Assembly (NCBI RefSeq): GCF_017876295.1
Contig: NZ_JAGINT010000002.1
Coordinates: forward strand, 1,860,001 to 1,924,000
From: Kribbella aluminosa
GTDB taxonomy: Bacteria; Actinomycetota; Actinomycetes; Propionibacteriales; Kribbellaceae
DNA: 64,000 nucleotides
Reading direction: 5' to 3'
This document shows positions 1 to 9,423 of the stretch, piece by piece. A program made the translations under genes and the position numbers. Numbering within the stretch: position 1 is the first letter of the stretch; each line of letters opens with the position of its first letter. The notes below the pieces were generated by a model. The model was not told where the DNA came from. It saw nothing but the letters and a program-made list of their open reading frames with translations, and made no database searches.

Positions 1-140
1 GCGTCGAAGATGTCCACCATCACCGGGTCACCCGACAGTTTCGGCAGGCCCGCCATCACGAACATGGCCGCCAGCACCACCTGCACCATCCACAGTGCTG
101 CTGTTCCGGGGCGGACCCTGCGTACCGTCGTCGTATTCAT
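1..140 (-). CDS. DoxX-like membrane protein, N-terminal part (runs off left edge)
   Basis: Reading the minus strand from an ATG at 140 gives 46 residues beginning MNTTTVRRVRPGTAALW, followed by a hydrophobic helix (VVLAAMFVMAGLPKLSGDP). A first helix ending in a GxxKL-type motif and a short loop is typical of the DoxX family of small four-helix membrane proteins. A Shine-Dalgarno-like cttggagg lies 7 bases upstream of the ATG, which supports this start. The gene is divergent from the LuxR-AAA regulator, and the palindrome at 200-218 lies in the shared promoter. The C-terminal three quarters are outside the window, so the family call rests on one helix. Confidence 0.6.
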   Translation of the reverse strand, partial: MNTTTVRRVRPGTAALWMVQVVLAAMFVMAGLPKLSGDPVMVDIFD

Positions 141-199
141 TGCTGCCTCCAAGAGTTGTTCTGGTACGACGACCTTCGCGCCGGCGGACCGCGGGTCAC

Positions 200-218
200 A
201 TCCGTGCCGACCACGGAT
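200..218. promoter_or_regulatory. Palindromic operator ATCCGTG-N5-CACGGAT, copy 1
   Basis: ATCCGTG CCGAC CACGGAT is a perfect inverted repeat with 7-bp arms and a 5-bp spacer. It lies 60 bp upstream of the DoxX start at 140 and about 28 bp upstream of the LuxR-AAA start at 246. The arms and spacer length recur exactly at 3181-3199, in front of the RibD-C gene. The likely binder is the adjacent LuxR-type regulator; this is inference from position and repetition. Confidence 0.7.
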
Positions 219-245
219 CCACCACGGAAACCCCACCGATCGGTC

Positions 246-3177
246 ATGATGGGGCGCGTGAACGAGGTGTCCGCACGCGAGGCCGAGGTGCTGGCCGCGC
301 TGGCCCAGTACCGGTCGAACGCGCAGATCGCCCGCGCACTGCACATCTCGGTGCGGACGGTCGAGAGCCACGTGTCGTCGCTGCTACGCAAGTACGGCGC
401 CACCAACCGCCGCGAGCTTGCCGACCTGGTCGCCCCGCAGCACGAGCCAGACACTGCGGCCGGCCAAGGCGCCCCAGGTAGTGCGGGCGGCCCGGGTAGT
501 GGGGGCGGACCAGGTGGTGCAGGTGGTGTGAGCGGTGTGCAGGGCCCGGGTGGTGTCGGGAGGGGCGCTTCGGGGACGGCCGGGGTGGGCACGCTCGGCC
601 TGGCCGTGCCGCTAGGGGTGCCGGTCGGCCGGACCACCTTCGTCGGGCGTGCCGCCGAGTTGACCGCGGTCCGCGAGGCGCTTGGGCGGTCCCGGCTGGT
701 GACGCTGCTCGGGCCCGGGGGCATGGGGAAGACACGGCTGGCTGCTGTCGTGGCGGCTGAGGCCGGCGATGCGGACGCGCTCGTGGACCTGGCTGCCGGG
801 GCGTTTGTGGATCTGGTTCCGGTGCGGGACGGGCTGGTGGTCAGGGCGGTCGCGACTGCGCTGGGATTGACGGAGCGGCCGCCGCAGAGTCTGGAGCAGG
901 TTCTTGTCGAGCATCTGCAGCAGGGGCGGTCGTTGCTGGTGCTGGACAACTGCGAGCACCTGGTCGACGAGGTCGCTGTGCTGGCGGAACAGCTGCTCCG
1001 GGCGTGTCCCGGGGTGACGATTCTTGCCACCAGTCGGGAGCGGCTGGGCGTACCGGCGGAGACGACCGTACTGCTGCCGCCGCTGGACGCCGCGACCGAG
1101 CTGTTCGCGGAGCGGGCGCGGGCGGTCGACCCGGAGTTTGTGGCTTCGGACGAGGAGCTCGCGGAGATCTGCGCGCGGCTCGACGGTATGCCGCTCGCCA
1201 TCGAGCTGGCTGCGGCGAGGATCGGGTCGCTCGGGGCCGACGGTTTGCGGGCGGCGCTCGACGATCGGCTCCGGCTGGTGGCGGGTGGGCGCGGCATGGA
1301 CGCGCGGCATCGGTCGCTGGCGGCTGTCATCGGTTGGAGCCACGAGCTGCTGGACGAGCAGGAGCGGCTGCTGTTCCGGCGGCTGTCCATCTACGTCGGC
1401 GGCTTCGACCTGGACGCGGCCAGCGCGACCAGCCCGGAGCTGGGCCGCGGCGAGGTGGCGGATCTGCTGGGTCGGCTGACGGACAAGAGCCTCGCTGTAC
1501 GCCGGGGATCGCGCTGGCGGCTGCTGGAGACGATCCGCGAGTTCGCCCGCGAGCAGTTGACCGCGGACGAGCTGGCAACCGCCCAGGACCGCTACCTGCA
1601 CTGGGCCGCCGACACCGCCATCACCCTGGAAAGCCGCCTCGAAACCCCGCACTGGCAACAGCCCTACGACGAGGTATCCGCCGACCTCCACGCCGCCCTC
1701 GCATCAACACCCCCAGCAAGCGCCGACGCGGTGGTGGGGGCTGGGGCGCGGGCGGTGGGGCATGGGTTGGCGCGGGGGTTGGGGCATCTGGGGTTCGCTC
1801 GGCGGCAGTTTCGGGAGTCCGTCGGGTACTACCGGGCGGCGGCCGAGCGTGCTGCGGACCCGATCACCGCCGCGCTGGATCTGCGGTCGGCGGCCGATGC
1901 CACGTTGGCGATCTCGGACGCGGAGACCGGGGTACGGCTGCTGCTGGACGCCGCCGACCGGGCCGTTGCTGATGGCAACGTTCGGGCGACGATGCTCGCG
2001 CTGGCCGTGATCGCGGTCAACCGGTACCCGACCGGCTCGCTGTACGACGTACCCGCCGAGCGCAGCAAACACCTGCTGCAGCAGGCGATCGACTGCGCAC
2101 GGCCCGGCGACGTACACGTGACCGCACTGCTCGCGACCGCCAAGGCGTGGGAGTACGGCGGCCGTCGCATCGGGGCCGACGCGGAGCTCGCCCAGGAGGC
2201 CGTCGACGCGGCTCGCCGCACGGGTGATCCGGTGCTGATCGCCGGCGCGCTGGACGCGTTGACCGTCGCCGCCGGGAACGCGGGCCGGCTGCGGGACGCA
2301 CGCTCGTACGCCGTGGAACGGATGCGCCTGGTCGGCCCGCTGCCGCGGCACGAGCCGTACGCCGCGGCCGAGATCATCGACGCCTTCCACGTCGCTCCGA
2401 CCACGGCGACCGCGGTCGGCGATCTGCGGGCCGCCGTCGCGGCGGTCGGCAGTCCGGACGACCCGGTCGGCGACCATCCGTACATCTCGCTGCCGCGACT
2501 GATCCGGGTGACCGCGCTGACCGGGCAGTTCGACGCCTGCGTGGCGCACGCTGACGCGCTGTGGGAGCGCTGGCAACGGGCGGGAGCACCGCCGATCGAG
2601 TGGATGGCGTCAGCGTTGTCGGCGGCCGCGATGGTGCACGGGCTCCGGGACGACGGGCTGTTCGAGGTCTGGCAGGCGCGTGCGCTCGAGGTCGCCCGGT
2701 GTACGGACCTGGAGGATGCTCCTTGGCTGGCGGCTCCGTACACGTTCGCCCGGGCGCGGGTCGCCGTACAGCTCGGTGCTGTCGAGCAGGCGCCGGACAT
2801 CGTACGACGCGCGTTCGGGGACTTCGCCGAACGCTGGTGGGCGCCGTACGCGCGCTCCGCCGCCGCCGAACTCGCCGTACTCGCCGGCCTCCCGAACGCC
2901 CCCGACCTCCTCGCAGCCGCAACCCCGGACGCCACCGAGAACACCTGGGCCGCCGCCTGCCTAACCCGAGCAAACGCCCGAGCAACCGCCCGCGCAACCG
3001 CCCGAGCAACCGCGCGCGCAACCGCCCGAGCCGACGGTGACGTCGACGGCCCTGCTCGCCGCGGCCGACGGCTTCGAGCGCATCGGCGCGCACTTCGAAC
3101 GCCTCAGCACCCTCGCACTACACCCCGACCACGCCACCGAGGCACGGATCGAACTCGCGGCCCTCCAAGTTCCGTAG
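246..3177 (+). CDS. LuxR-HTH / AAA (NB-ARC-like) ATPase transcriptional regulator, apparent frameshift near the 3' end
   Basis: A large signal-transduction ATPase regulator. Residues about 8-62 form a LuxR-type helix-turn-helix (VSAREAEVLAAL, then RTVESHVSSLLRKYG). A Gly-rich linker follows, then a P-loop GPGGMGKT at about 156-163, a Walker B LLVLDNCEH around 234, and a long helical repeat region. The HTH is N-terminal, unlike in MalT. The frame starting at 246 stays open past 3177 and runs into the next gene, but its sequence turns into Arg/Pro-rich noise after about 3030. The +1 frame supplies a convincing C-terminus (LLAAADGFERIGAHFERLS, ending at TAG 3175-3177). A 12-bp repeat at 2967-3030 marks the switch, so a one-base indel is likely. 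ATG 249 and GTG 258 are alternative starts. Confidence 0.8.
2967..3030 (+). repeat. 12-bp tandem repeat (five units) inside the LuxR-AAA gene
   Basis: Five consecutive units of the form cgagcaaccgcc, each differing by 0-2 bases, end in a partial unit. In the frame used upstream they encode Arg-Ala-Thr-Ala repeats. In the frame used downstream they encode Pro-Glu/Ala-Gln-Pro repeats. The unit length is a multiple of three, so unit number alone does not change frame; a separate one-base indel in or beside the tract is needed to restore the family-like C-terminus. Confidence 0.75.
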
Positions 3178-3180
3178 TAG

Positions 3181-3199
3181 ATCCGTGCTCACCACGGAT
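3181..3199. promoter_or_regulatory. Palindromic operator ATCCGTG-N5-CACGGAT, copy 2
   Basis: ATCCGTG CTCAC CACGGAT repeats the exact arms and spacing of the site at 200-218, with a different spacer. It starts 3 bp after the proposed stop of the LuxR-AAA gene and 58 bp before the ATG of the RibD-C gene. The second copy implies that the RibD-C gene has its own promoter controlled together with the DoxX/regulator promoter. A 7-bp hairpin (AGGCTTG...CAAGCCT, 3223-3247) lies between it and the ribosome binding site. Confidence 0.7.
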
Positions 3200-3257
3200 G
3201 CCGCCGCGCACCTCTGAAGGCCAGGCTTGGGACAAGCGAACAAGCCTTGGAGGAATC

Positions 3258-3836
3258 ATGGGAAACGTAGCGTCAGCAATGTCGATGTCCCTGGACGGTT
3301 TCGTGACCGGCCCGAACGACGGCCGTAAGCACCCGCTCGGCGAGGGCGGCGCCGTTCTGCACGACTGGCTCGGCAAGACCGCGACGGATGCGGACCGGGC
3401 GGTCCTCCAGGAGATGGTGGACGGCGCCGGAACAATCCTGATGGGACGGCGTTCGTACGACTCCTGTGTCGGTGAAGGCGGCTGGGGCGACGGCGGACCG
3501 GCCGGGGACGTCCCGTGCTTCGTGCTGACCCACGAGCCGCCCGCCGAGGCACCGAAGGTCTTCACGTTCGTCACCGACGGCATCGAGAGCGCGGTCGCGC
3601 AGGCGAAGGCGGCGGCCGGCGACCGTACGGTCGGCATTCACGGAGCCACCGCGGCGCAGCAGGCGCTGGCAGCCGGGCTGCTGGACGAGATCCAGGTGCA
3701 CCTGGTGCCGGTCCTGCTCGGCGACGGCGTCCGCCTGTTCGACCTGCTCGGTGCGTCCCCGGTGAACCTGACCCGTGACCGCGTGGTCGAGGCCGGCAGT
3801 GGCGTCACGCATCTGCGCTTCCGGGTAGTCCGGTAG
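3258..3836 (+). CDS. RibD C-terminal / dihydrofolate reductase-like protein
   Basis: A 192-residue protein of the RibD-C superfamily, which contains actinobacterial NADPH-dependent reductases of mostly unknown substrate. Supporting sequence: start MGNVASAMSMSLDGFVTGP, the central TILMGRRSYD segment, and LLDEIQVHLVPVLLGDGVRLF near the C-terminus. A clear ribosome site ttggaggaatc precedes the ATG at 3258, so this is a separate gene although it is in the same open frame as the regulator upstream. The operator copy at 3181-3199 suggests control by that regulator together with DoxX. The substrate is unknown; true folate reductase activity should not be assumed. Confidence 0.85.
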   Translation: MGNVASAMSMSLDGFVTGPNDGRKHPLGEGGAVLHDWLGKTATDADRAVLQEMVDGAGTILMGRRSYDSCVGEGGWGDGGPAGDVPCFVLTHEPPAEAPKVFTFVTDGIESAVAQAKAAAGDRTVGIHGATAAQQALAAGLLDEIQVHLVPVLLGDGVRLFDLLGASPVNLTRDRVVEAGSGVTHLRFRVVR

Positions 3837-3944
3837 ATGGTGGCGTTCGGCAACGAGTGTGAGCCGGTCGGCAAGCGCGACGCCGACCTCGCCGGGCTGG
3901 GCGCCCACGGATCCACCCCGGTCGCCATCCGCCTCAAGGCTTAG
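3837..3944 (+). other. Short ORF directly after the RibD-C gene, possible remnant
   Basis: Immediately after the TAG of the RibD-C gene an ATG opens 35 codons in the same frame (MVAFGNECEPVGKRD, ending IRLKA). No ribosome site separates it from the preceding stop. It may be the tail of a decayed gene or chance, and it is not recognised. Its stop overlaps the stop of the convergent pepP gene. Confidence 0.2.
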
Positions 3945-5368
3945 GAAGCCATCCAGGACTGGATGTCCTCGATGGTGCGGGGCATCGCCTCGGAGAGGTT
4001 CTCCGGGGTGCCGTCGGTGATCAGGATGTCGTCCTCGATCCGGATGCCGATACCGCGCAGGTCCTCGGGGACGGTCAGGTCGTCGGCCTGGAAGTACAGG
4101 CCGGGCTCGACGGTGAGCACGTACCCGGGCTGGACCGTGCCCTTGCGGTAGTTCTCGTCGCGGGCGGCCGAGCAGTCGTGGACGTCGAGACCGAGCATGT
4201 GGCTGACGCCGTGCAGCGTGTACCGCTGGTACAGGCGGCTCGCCGGGTCGAGCGCTTCCTCCGCCGAGACCGGCAGCAGCTCCATCGCGTCGAGGCCGTG
4301 GACGATGACCTCCATCGCGGCCTGGTGCCCGGCGCGGAACGCGGCACCCGGTGTGAGCGCGGCGATGCCGGCGTTCTGCGCGTCCAGGACCAGCTGGTAC
4401 AGGTCGCGCTGGCGCGGGGTGAACTCGCCGTTCACCGGGAGTGTGCGGGTGATGTCGGCGGTGTACAGCTGGCGGTTCTCCACGCCCATGTCGAGCAGCA
4501 TCAGCGTGCCGTCGCTCACCGGGCCGTCGTTCTCGATCCAGTGCAGCGTGGTCGCGTGCGGGCCGGCCGCGGCGATCGACGTGTAGCCGACGTCGTTCCC
4601 CTCGGCGCGGGCGCGGCGCCAGAACGTGCCCTCGATCCAGCGTTCGCCGTACTGCCGGACCTTGTCCATCTCGGCGAGCACGTCGGAGAAGCCGCGGTGC
4701 GTGATCGCGACCGCGTCCCGGAGCTGGTCGAGCTCGTACGCGTCCTTCACCAGCCGCAGCTCGGACAGCGTCGCGGCCAGCTCGTTGTCCTTCAGGTCGT
4801 CGGTCTGCGCACCGCTGAGCAGCGAGGCGATCGACTGGTCCTCGTCCCGCCGGACCCGGGTCGGTACGTCGCCCTTCAACGCGTCGGCCAGCTGGTCGAC
4901 GTGCCGGGTCTCGATCCCGAACTCCTTGGCGGTCTCGGTCAGCGACGGACGCCGGCCGGCCCAGAGCTCGCCGTACATCCGGTCGCGCCAGAACTCCTCG
5001 CCCTGGGCGCGGTCGGCGCGCGGGCGGAAGTACAGCACCGGGTCGTGGCCGGTGGTGCCGTTCGGCTCCAGGACCAGGACCGCGTCGGAGGTCTGGTTGC
5101 CGGTCAGCCACACGTAGTCGGTGTGCGGGCGGAAGACGTAGTCGGTGTCGTTCGAGCGGACCTTGTAGGTGCCGGCCGGGATCACCAGCCGCTCGCCGGG
5201 GAACGCCTGCGACAGCGCGTCCCGGCGTTTCGCCGCCCACACACCGACGTCACCCAGTGACAGGTCGTGCCGCTCGGAGTCGGCCCAGCCGGAGTTCATG
5301 AACTCGCGCAGCTTGGGGCTCGGCTCGTTGTCGTGCGACGCGGTCTTCGGTGCGGCGTTCTCGGTCAT
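3941..5368 (-). CDS. pepP: Xaa-Pro aminopeptidase (aminopeptidase P, M24B)
   Basis: A 475-residue cytosolic metallopeptidase that removes N-terminal residues preceding proline. An AMP_N domain fills about residues 40-170 (VIPAGTYKVRSNDTDYVFRP). The M24 'pita-bread' catalytic domain follows, with the expected dinuclear metal ligands: D293 (LLDMGVE), D305 (TADITRT), H390 (HGVSHMLGLD), E421 (VEPGLYF) and E445 (IRIEDD). The length is normal for actinobacterial PepP. The gene lies 21 bases downstream of panD on the same strand and may be co-transcribed with it. Confidence 0.95.
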   Translation of the reverse strand: MTENAAPKTASHDNEPSPKLREFMNSGWADSERHDLSLGDVGVWAAKRRDALSQAFPGERLVIPAGTYKVRSNDTDYVFRPHTDYVWLTGNQTSDAVLVLEPNGTTGHDPVLYFRPRADRAQGEEFWRDRMYGELWAGRRPSLTETAKEFGIETRHVDQLADALKGDVPTRVRRDEDQSIASLLSGAQTDDLKDNELAATLSELRLVKDAYELDQLRDAVAITHRGFSDVLAEMDKVRQYGERWIEGTFWRRARAEGNDVGYTSIAAAGPHATTLHWIENDGPVSDGTLMLLDMGVENRQLYTADITRTLPVNGEFTPRQRDLYQLVLDAQNAGIAALTPGAAFRAGHQAAMEVIVHGLDAMELLPVSAEEALDPASRLYQRYTLHGVSHMLGLDVHDCSAARDENYRKGTVQPGYVLTVEPGLYFQADDLTVPEDLRGIGIRIEDDILITDGTPENLSEAMPRTIEDIQSWMAS

Positions 5369-5389
5369 CGGCGACCAGTCCTCATCTCG

Positions 5390-5806
5390 CTACGGGTGCA
5401 GTTGGTCCCCGCGCAGCGTTCCGCTGCCAGGTTGCGCCTCCGCGGGGTCGGAGCCGATGCGGGTGATCGCATTGTGCTCGTCCACGAAGACTACGCTCGG
5501 TTCGAAGACCTTCGCCTCGGCGGTGCCGAACATCCCGTAGGCGATCAGGATCACCAGATCACCGGGGTGGATCAGGTGCGCCGCGGCACCGTTGATCCCG
5601 ACGATCCCGGACCCACGCGGCCCTTCGATCAGGTACGTCGACAGCCGGTGCCCGTTGGTGATGTCGACGATGTCGACCTTCTCACCCGGCAGCAGGCCGG
5701 CCGCGTCCATCAGCTCCGCGTCCAGCGTGCACGAGCCGACATAGTCCAGATCCGCCTGCGTGACCGTCGCCCGGTGCACCTTCGACTTCATCATCTCGCG
5801 CCACAT
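5390..5806 (-). CDS. panD: Aspartate 1-decarboxylase proenzyme
   Basis: PanD makes beta-alanine from aspartate for pantothenate and CoA synthesis. The 138-residue protein matches the family throughout: KSKVHRATVTQADLDYVGSCT contains the self-cleavage site Gly24-Ser25, where the serine becomes the pyruvoyl group. Later come the family segments NGHRLSTYLIEGPRGSG and INGAAAHLIHPGDLVILIAYG. Start MWREMMKSK keeps the cleavage serine at position 25 as in E. coli; an internal Met at residue 5 or 6 is possible. No other pantothenate gene is adjacent. Confidence 0.96.
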   Translation of the reverse strand: MWREMMKSKVHRATVTQADLDYVGSCTLDAELMDAAGLLPGEKVDIVDITNGHRLSTYLIEGPRGSGIVGINGAAAHLIHPGDLVILIAYGMFGTAEAKVFEPSVVFVDEHNAITRIGSDPAEAQPGSGTLRGDQLHP

Positions 5807-5970
5807 GCAGGGGATGATCCCGGCGTAACCGTCGGCTGTCAGTGGTCGCAGTCACGTCGGGCCTTTTCGCCAGGACGGAATCTTGTGGCAGTCGGCAACT
5901 TTCCCGGTGGATGCGGTGTCTCAACCGGTGCGCTGCCGACGGGGGAGCGCCGGACGGAGGGGATCGAAAG

Positions 5971-6591
5971 ATGAAGCGGAACGGCGTGTTGGCAGGGGTC
6001 GCCACGGGGGTCGCGGCGCTGGCGGCGGCGGGGGCTGTGTTGCTGGGGACGACACAGCCGAGCAGCGCCGCGCAGACCCAGCAGCCGGTCAGGTTGACGG
6101 CTGCTCAGAGCAGTACGGCGGTGACGTTCGTGAAGCGGTACTTCGAGCGCAAGCACCCGCACGGATACCTGTCCAACGCGGTACTCCCGAAGACCTGGCG
6201 TGAGGTGCACGTGGCCGCGCACCAGACCCGGTTCGACGACACCGCCAACAGCCGGATGATCCGGTTCAACACGTGGTGGGGACCGCAGACGCCGCAGTAC
6301 GCGCTGAAGCAGAAGATCGCCGCGCTGAAGGGCACCCGCGGCCTGCACCTCGTCGGCACGTCGACGGTCGGCATGCCGTCCACCGCGGGCCAGGGCAGGC
6401 TGACGGTGAGCACGATCGTCTACACGTACAAGAGCGGCAGCACCACCCGCTGGGTCGCCACCCGGTACGTCGCTCAGAACGGCAGGACCCTGACCGACGC
6501 CGAGATCACCGTCGCGGGCCGTCCGGCCGACAGCAGGACCCTGGGCCTGGTCCTGAACAAGGCCACCCAGACGCTGGTGATCACTCCCTGA
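5971..6591 (+). CDS. Secreted protein of unknown function
   Basis: A 206-residue protein with an N-terminal export signal: MKRNG, a hydrophobic Ala/Val-rich stretch, and a likely AxA cleavage near residue 34 (QPSSAAQ). The ribosome site ggagggga precedes the ATG by about six bases. The mature part (TFVKRYFERKHPHGYLSNAVLP, then WWGPQTPQYALKQKIAALKGTRG) has no cysteines or catalytic motif I recognise. It is convergent with the FGGY kinase. The 164 bases between it and panD contain only a possible promoter. Confidence 0.75.
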   Translation: MKRNGVLAGVATGVAALAAAGAVLLGTTQPSSAAQTQQPVRLTAAQSSTAVTFVKRYFERKHPHGYLSNAVLPKTWREVHVAAHQTRFDDTANSRMIRFNTWWGPQTPQYALKQKIAALKGTRGLHLVGTSTVGMPSTAGQGRLTVSTIVYTYKSGSTTRWVATRYVAQNGRTLTDAEITVAGRPADSRTLGLVLNKATQTLVITP

Positions 6592-6602
6592 TCACTGCGG
6601 CA

Positions 6603-8024
6603 CTACATGGATGACGCCTGAACAGCCAGCTCTCGCAGACCTTCGTAGCGTCCCCGGAGCCCGGCGATGCGTGCCACGTCGTCGGCGGCCGGCGTCAGGT
6701 GGTCGCCGCCGGGCTCGGGTGACAGGCCGAGGGCTACGGCGGCTGCGCCGCGGGCGCCGACCTCGGGCTCTGCGCAGACTGTGGTGGGCCGGGCGAACGT
6801 CGCCGTGAGGCAGCGGCGCCACCACTCGGACGCGTCGATGCCGCCGCCGCCGAGGACGACCTCCAGTTTTTGGCCGAACAGCTCGTCGAGGACGCGGAGT
6901 CCGCGGTCGATCTCCAGCGACGCACCCTGCAGCGCGGCCGCGAGCAGGTCGGCGGAGCTGTCGTCGAACGAGAGCCCGAAGTACACCCCGGAACCACCCG
7001 GCACGTTCGCGGGCGGTCTGGTGCCGGCCATGAACGGGATCGCGATCGCGTGCGTCCCGCCGATCTCCACGCCGAGCGGTTCGGCGGACTTCAGCCGCAG
7101 TACGCCGGTCAGCCACGCGTGCAGGTTCCCGGCCGCGGAGAACGCCATCCCGGTGACCGCGCGCTTGTCGTCGACCCGGTACCGCCACAGCTCCCACGGC
7201 AGCTCGGGCGCGTACTCGATCGGGTGCACGACCCGTACGGCGGCCGACGTACCGACCGTCACCGCGGCCGTCCCCGCGTCGTACCCGCCGGTCCCGACGT
7301 TGGACGCGGCGCCGTCGCCGGTCGGCGGATGCACGGGTACGCCGACCAGCCCGGGCCAGCGGCGCTCGTACTCCTTGGACAACGTGCCCGTCCACCCCGT
7401 CGGCACGATCGCCGGCAGTTGGTCCGCGGTCACGCCCGCGACCGCCAGCGCCTCGTCGTCGTACGCACCGGTCGCCAGGTCCAGCGTCCCGGTCCCGGAC
7501 GCGACCGACACCGACGTGACCCGCTCGCCGGTCAGCCGCTCGAGCACGAGATCGGGCAGACCGGCAAAGGCGGCAGGGGAGTCGGACGCGAGCAGCCACG
7601 GGATGCGGCGGGTCCAGTACAGCCGGTGCAGCCAGGTCCCGGTGCGGGCGTGGAACGCCTGCTCGTCGAACGACGTACCGAGGTCGAGGTCCACCGACCG
7701 CGTGTCCGCCCAGGTGATCACCGGTGTCCGCGCGGTGCCCTTGTTGTCCAGGGCAACGATCGAGTGCCACTGGGTGGACAGTACGAGCGAGCCGATGCCG
7801 TCCAGGTGCCCGTTCTGCTGGAGCTCGTCCAGGCAGCCGAACAGCCCCTCGACGTACTCGTGCAGGTCGAGCGTCGCGGAGCCGTCGTGCCCGTACGTCG
7901 GGGAGATCTTGTGCCGGGCCAGTGCACCCGGGATCGGCGACGCGTCGGCTTCGTGCAGCACCAGCGCCCGTGCGGACGACGTCCCGAGATCGAGAGCCAG
8001 GATCCGCGCGTCAGTCCTCGTCAT
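6603..8024 (-). CDS. FGGY-family carbohydrate kinase
   Basis: A 473-residue sugar kinase of the actin-like ATPase fold. The phosphate-1 motif is LALDLGTSSARAL (about 8-20) and WADTRS lies at about 109. The C-terminal half has GTSAAVRVV and LGGGGIDASEWWRR, the adenosine-binding region. The gluconokinase/xylulokinase group is most likely, but the substrate cannot be read from sequence. Its ATG lies within the 3' end of otsA (14-base overlap), making it the last gene of a four-gene overlapping operon. Confidence 0.88.
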   Translation of the reverse strand: MTRTDARILALDLGTSSARALVLHEADASPIPGALARHKISPTYGHDGSATLDLHEYVEGLFGCLDELQQNGHLDGIGSLVLSTQWHSIVALDNKGTARTPVITWADTRSVDLDLGTSFDEQAFHARTGTWLHRLYWTRRIPWLLASDSPAAFAGLPDLVLERLTGERVTSVSVASGTGTLDLATGAYDDEALAVAGVTADQLPAIVPTGWTGTLSKEYERRWPGLVGVPVHPPTGDGAASNVGTGGYDAGTAAVTVGTSAAVRVVHPIEYAPELPWELWRYRVDDKRAVTGMAFSAAGNLHAWLTGVLRLKSAEPLGVEIGGTHAIAIPFMAGTRPPANVPGGSGVYFGLSFDDSSADLLAAALQGASLEIDRGLRVLDELFGQKLEVVLGGGGIDASEWWRRCLTATFARPTTVCAEPEVGARGAAAVALGLSPEPGGDHLTPAADDVARIAGLRGRYEGLRELAVQASSM

Positions 8025-9423
8025 GCAACGCCTTCAGGAAGTTCTGCGCCCAGACGTTCACGTCGTGCGCCGCGAGGTGCTTGCGCATCGCCTTCATCCG
8101 CCGGCCGAGCTGCCGTTCGTCGGTGTTCATCGCGTCGACAATCGTGTCCTTCATCCCGTTGATGTCGTGCGGGTTCACCAGGAACGCCTGCCGGAACTCG
8201 TCCGCCGCCCCGGCGAACTCGCTCAGTACCAGCGCACCGGTGTCGTCGTACCGCGTCGACACGTACTCCTTGGCCACCAGGTTCATGCCGTCCCGCAACG
8301 GCGTCACCACCGCAACGTCCGCCGCCCGGAACAGCGCCGCCATCTCGGTCCGGGAGTACGACGTGTGCAGGTAGTTGATCGCCGGCGTACCGATCCGGCC
8401 GTGCTCGCCGTTGATCCGGCCGACCAGCAGCTCGATCTCGTCGCGCAGCACCCGGTACTGCTCGACGCGCTCCCGGGACGGCGTCGCGACCTGGATGAAG
8501 ACCGCGTTGTCGACCGAGATCCGCTTCTCGTCCAGCAGCTCGCCGAACGCGCGCAGCCGCTGCCGGATGCCCTTGGTGTAGTCGAGCCGGTCGACGCCGA
8601 GCAGGATGTGCGTCGGATTGCCGACCTCCTGGCGCATCTCGGCCGCCCGCGCGGTGGTCTCCGGCTGCCGCGCGATGTGCTCCAGCTCGTTGACGTCGAT
8701 CGAGATCGGGAACGCCTTCGCACGCACGATCCGGTCGTCCGGCAGGTGGATCCGGTCGCCGCGGGTCCGCAGGCCCATCCGGTTCCGGGCCAGCCGGGCG
8801 AAGTTCGACGCGGCGCCCGGGCGCTGGAAACCGACCAGGTCGGCGCCCATCAGCCCGTCCAGGATCTGCCGCCGCCACGGCATCTGCGCGAACAACTCGG
8901 TCGGCGGGAACGGGATGTGCAGGAAGAACCCGATCCGCACGTCGGGCCGCAGCCGCCGGAGCATCGCCGGGACCAGCTGCAGCTGGTAGTCGTGCACCCA
9001 GACGTCGGCGTTGTCGTCGGCGGCGTCCGCGGCGGCCTCCGCGAACCGGCGGTTCACCGCGACGTACGACTCCCACCACTCGCGGTGGAACTCCGGCGCC
9101 ACGATCACGTCGTGGTACAGCGGCCAGAGTGTCGCGTTGGAGAAACCCTCGTAGTACAGCTGGACGTCCTCGGCGCTCAGCATCACCGGGACCAGGTGCA
9201 TGCCGTTGTCGTCGAACGGGTCCAGCTTCTCGTCGGCGCTGCCGGTCCAGCCGATCCACGCGCCGTGGTGCCCCTGCATCACCGGGGCCAGTGCGGTCAC
9301 CAGCCCGCCCGGGCTCCGGCGCCACGCGGTGCTGCCGTCGGGCATCTCGATCCGGTCGACCGGCAGCCGGTTGGCCACCACTACGAAGGAACTCCTACCG
9401 TTCGGCATATTCGATTCATCCAC
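8011..9423 (-). CDS. otsA: Trehalose-6-phosphate synthase (GT20)
   Basis: OtsA transfers glucose from a nucleotide sugar to glucose-6-phosphate to form trehalose-6-phosphate. The sequence shows NRLPVDR at about 18, the substrate loop SPGGLVTAL at 37-45, WIGW at 56, VWVHDYQLQLVP at 141-152, GVDRLDYTKGI at 277-287, and TPLRDGMNLVAKEY at 374-387, all diagnostic for GT20. The start is GTG 9423, which overlaps the oxidoreductase stop by 8 bases, or ATG 9408. There is no fused phosphatase domain; a separate otsB lies divergently at 12935 and appears frameshifted. Confidence 0.95.
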   Translation of the reverse strand: MDESNMPNGRSSFVVVANRLPVDRIEMPDGSTAWRRSPGGLVTALAPVMQGHHGAWIGWTGSADEKLDPFDDNGMHLVPVMLSAEDVQLYYEGFSNATLWPLYHDVIVAPEFHREWWESYVAVNRRFAEAAADAADDNADVWVHDYQLQLVPAMLRRLRPDVRIGFFLHIPFPPTELFAQMPWRRQILDGLMGADLVGFQRPGAASNFARLARNRMGLRTRGDRIHLPDDRIVRAKAFPISIDVNELEHIARQPETTARAAEMRQEVGNPTHILLGVDRLDYTKGIRQRLRAFGELLDEKRISVDNAVFIQVATPSRERVEQYRVLRDEIELLVGRINGEHGRIGTPAINYLHTSYSRTEMAALFRAADVAVVTPLRDGMNLVAKEYVSTRYDDTGALVLSEFAGAADEFRQAFLVNPHDINGMKDTIVDAMNTDERQLGRRMKAMRKHLAAHDVNVWAQNFLKALHDED

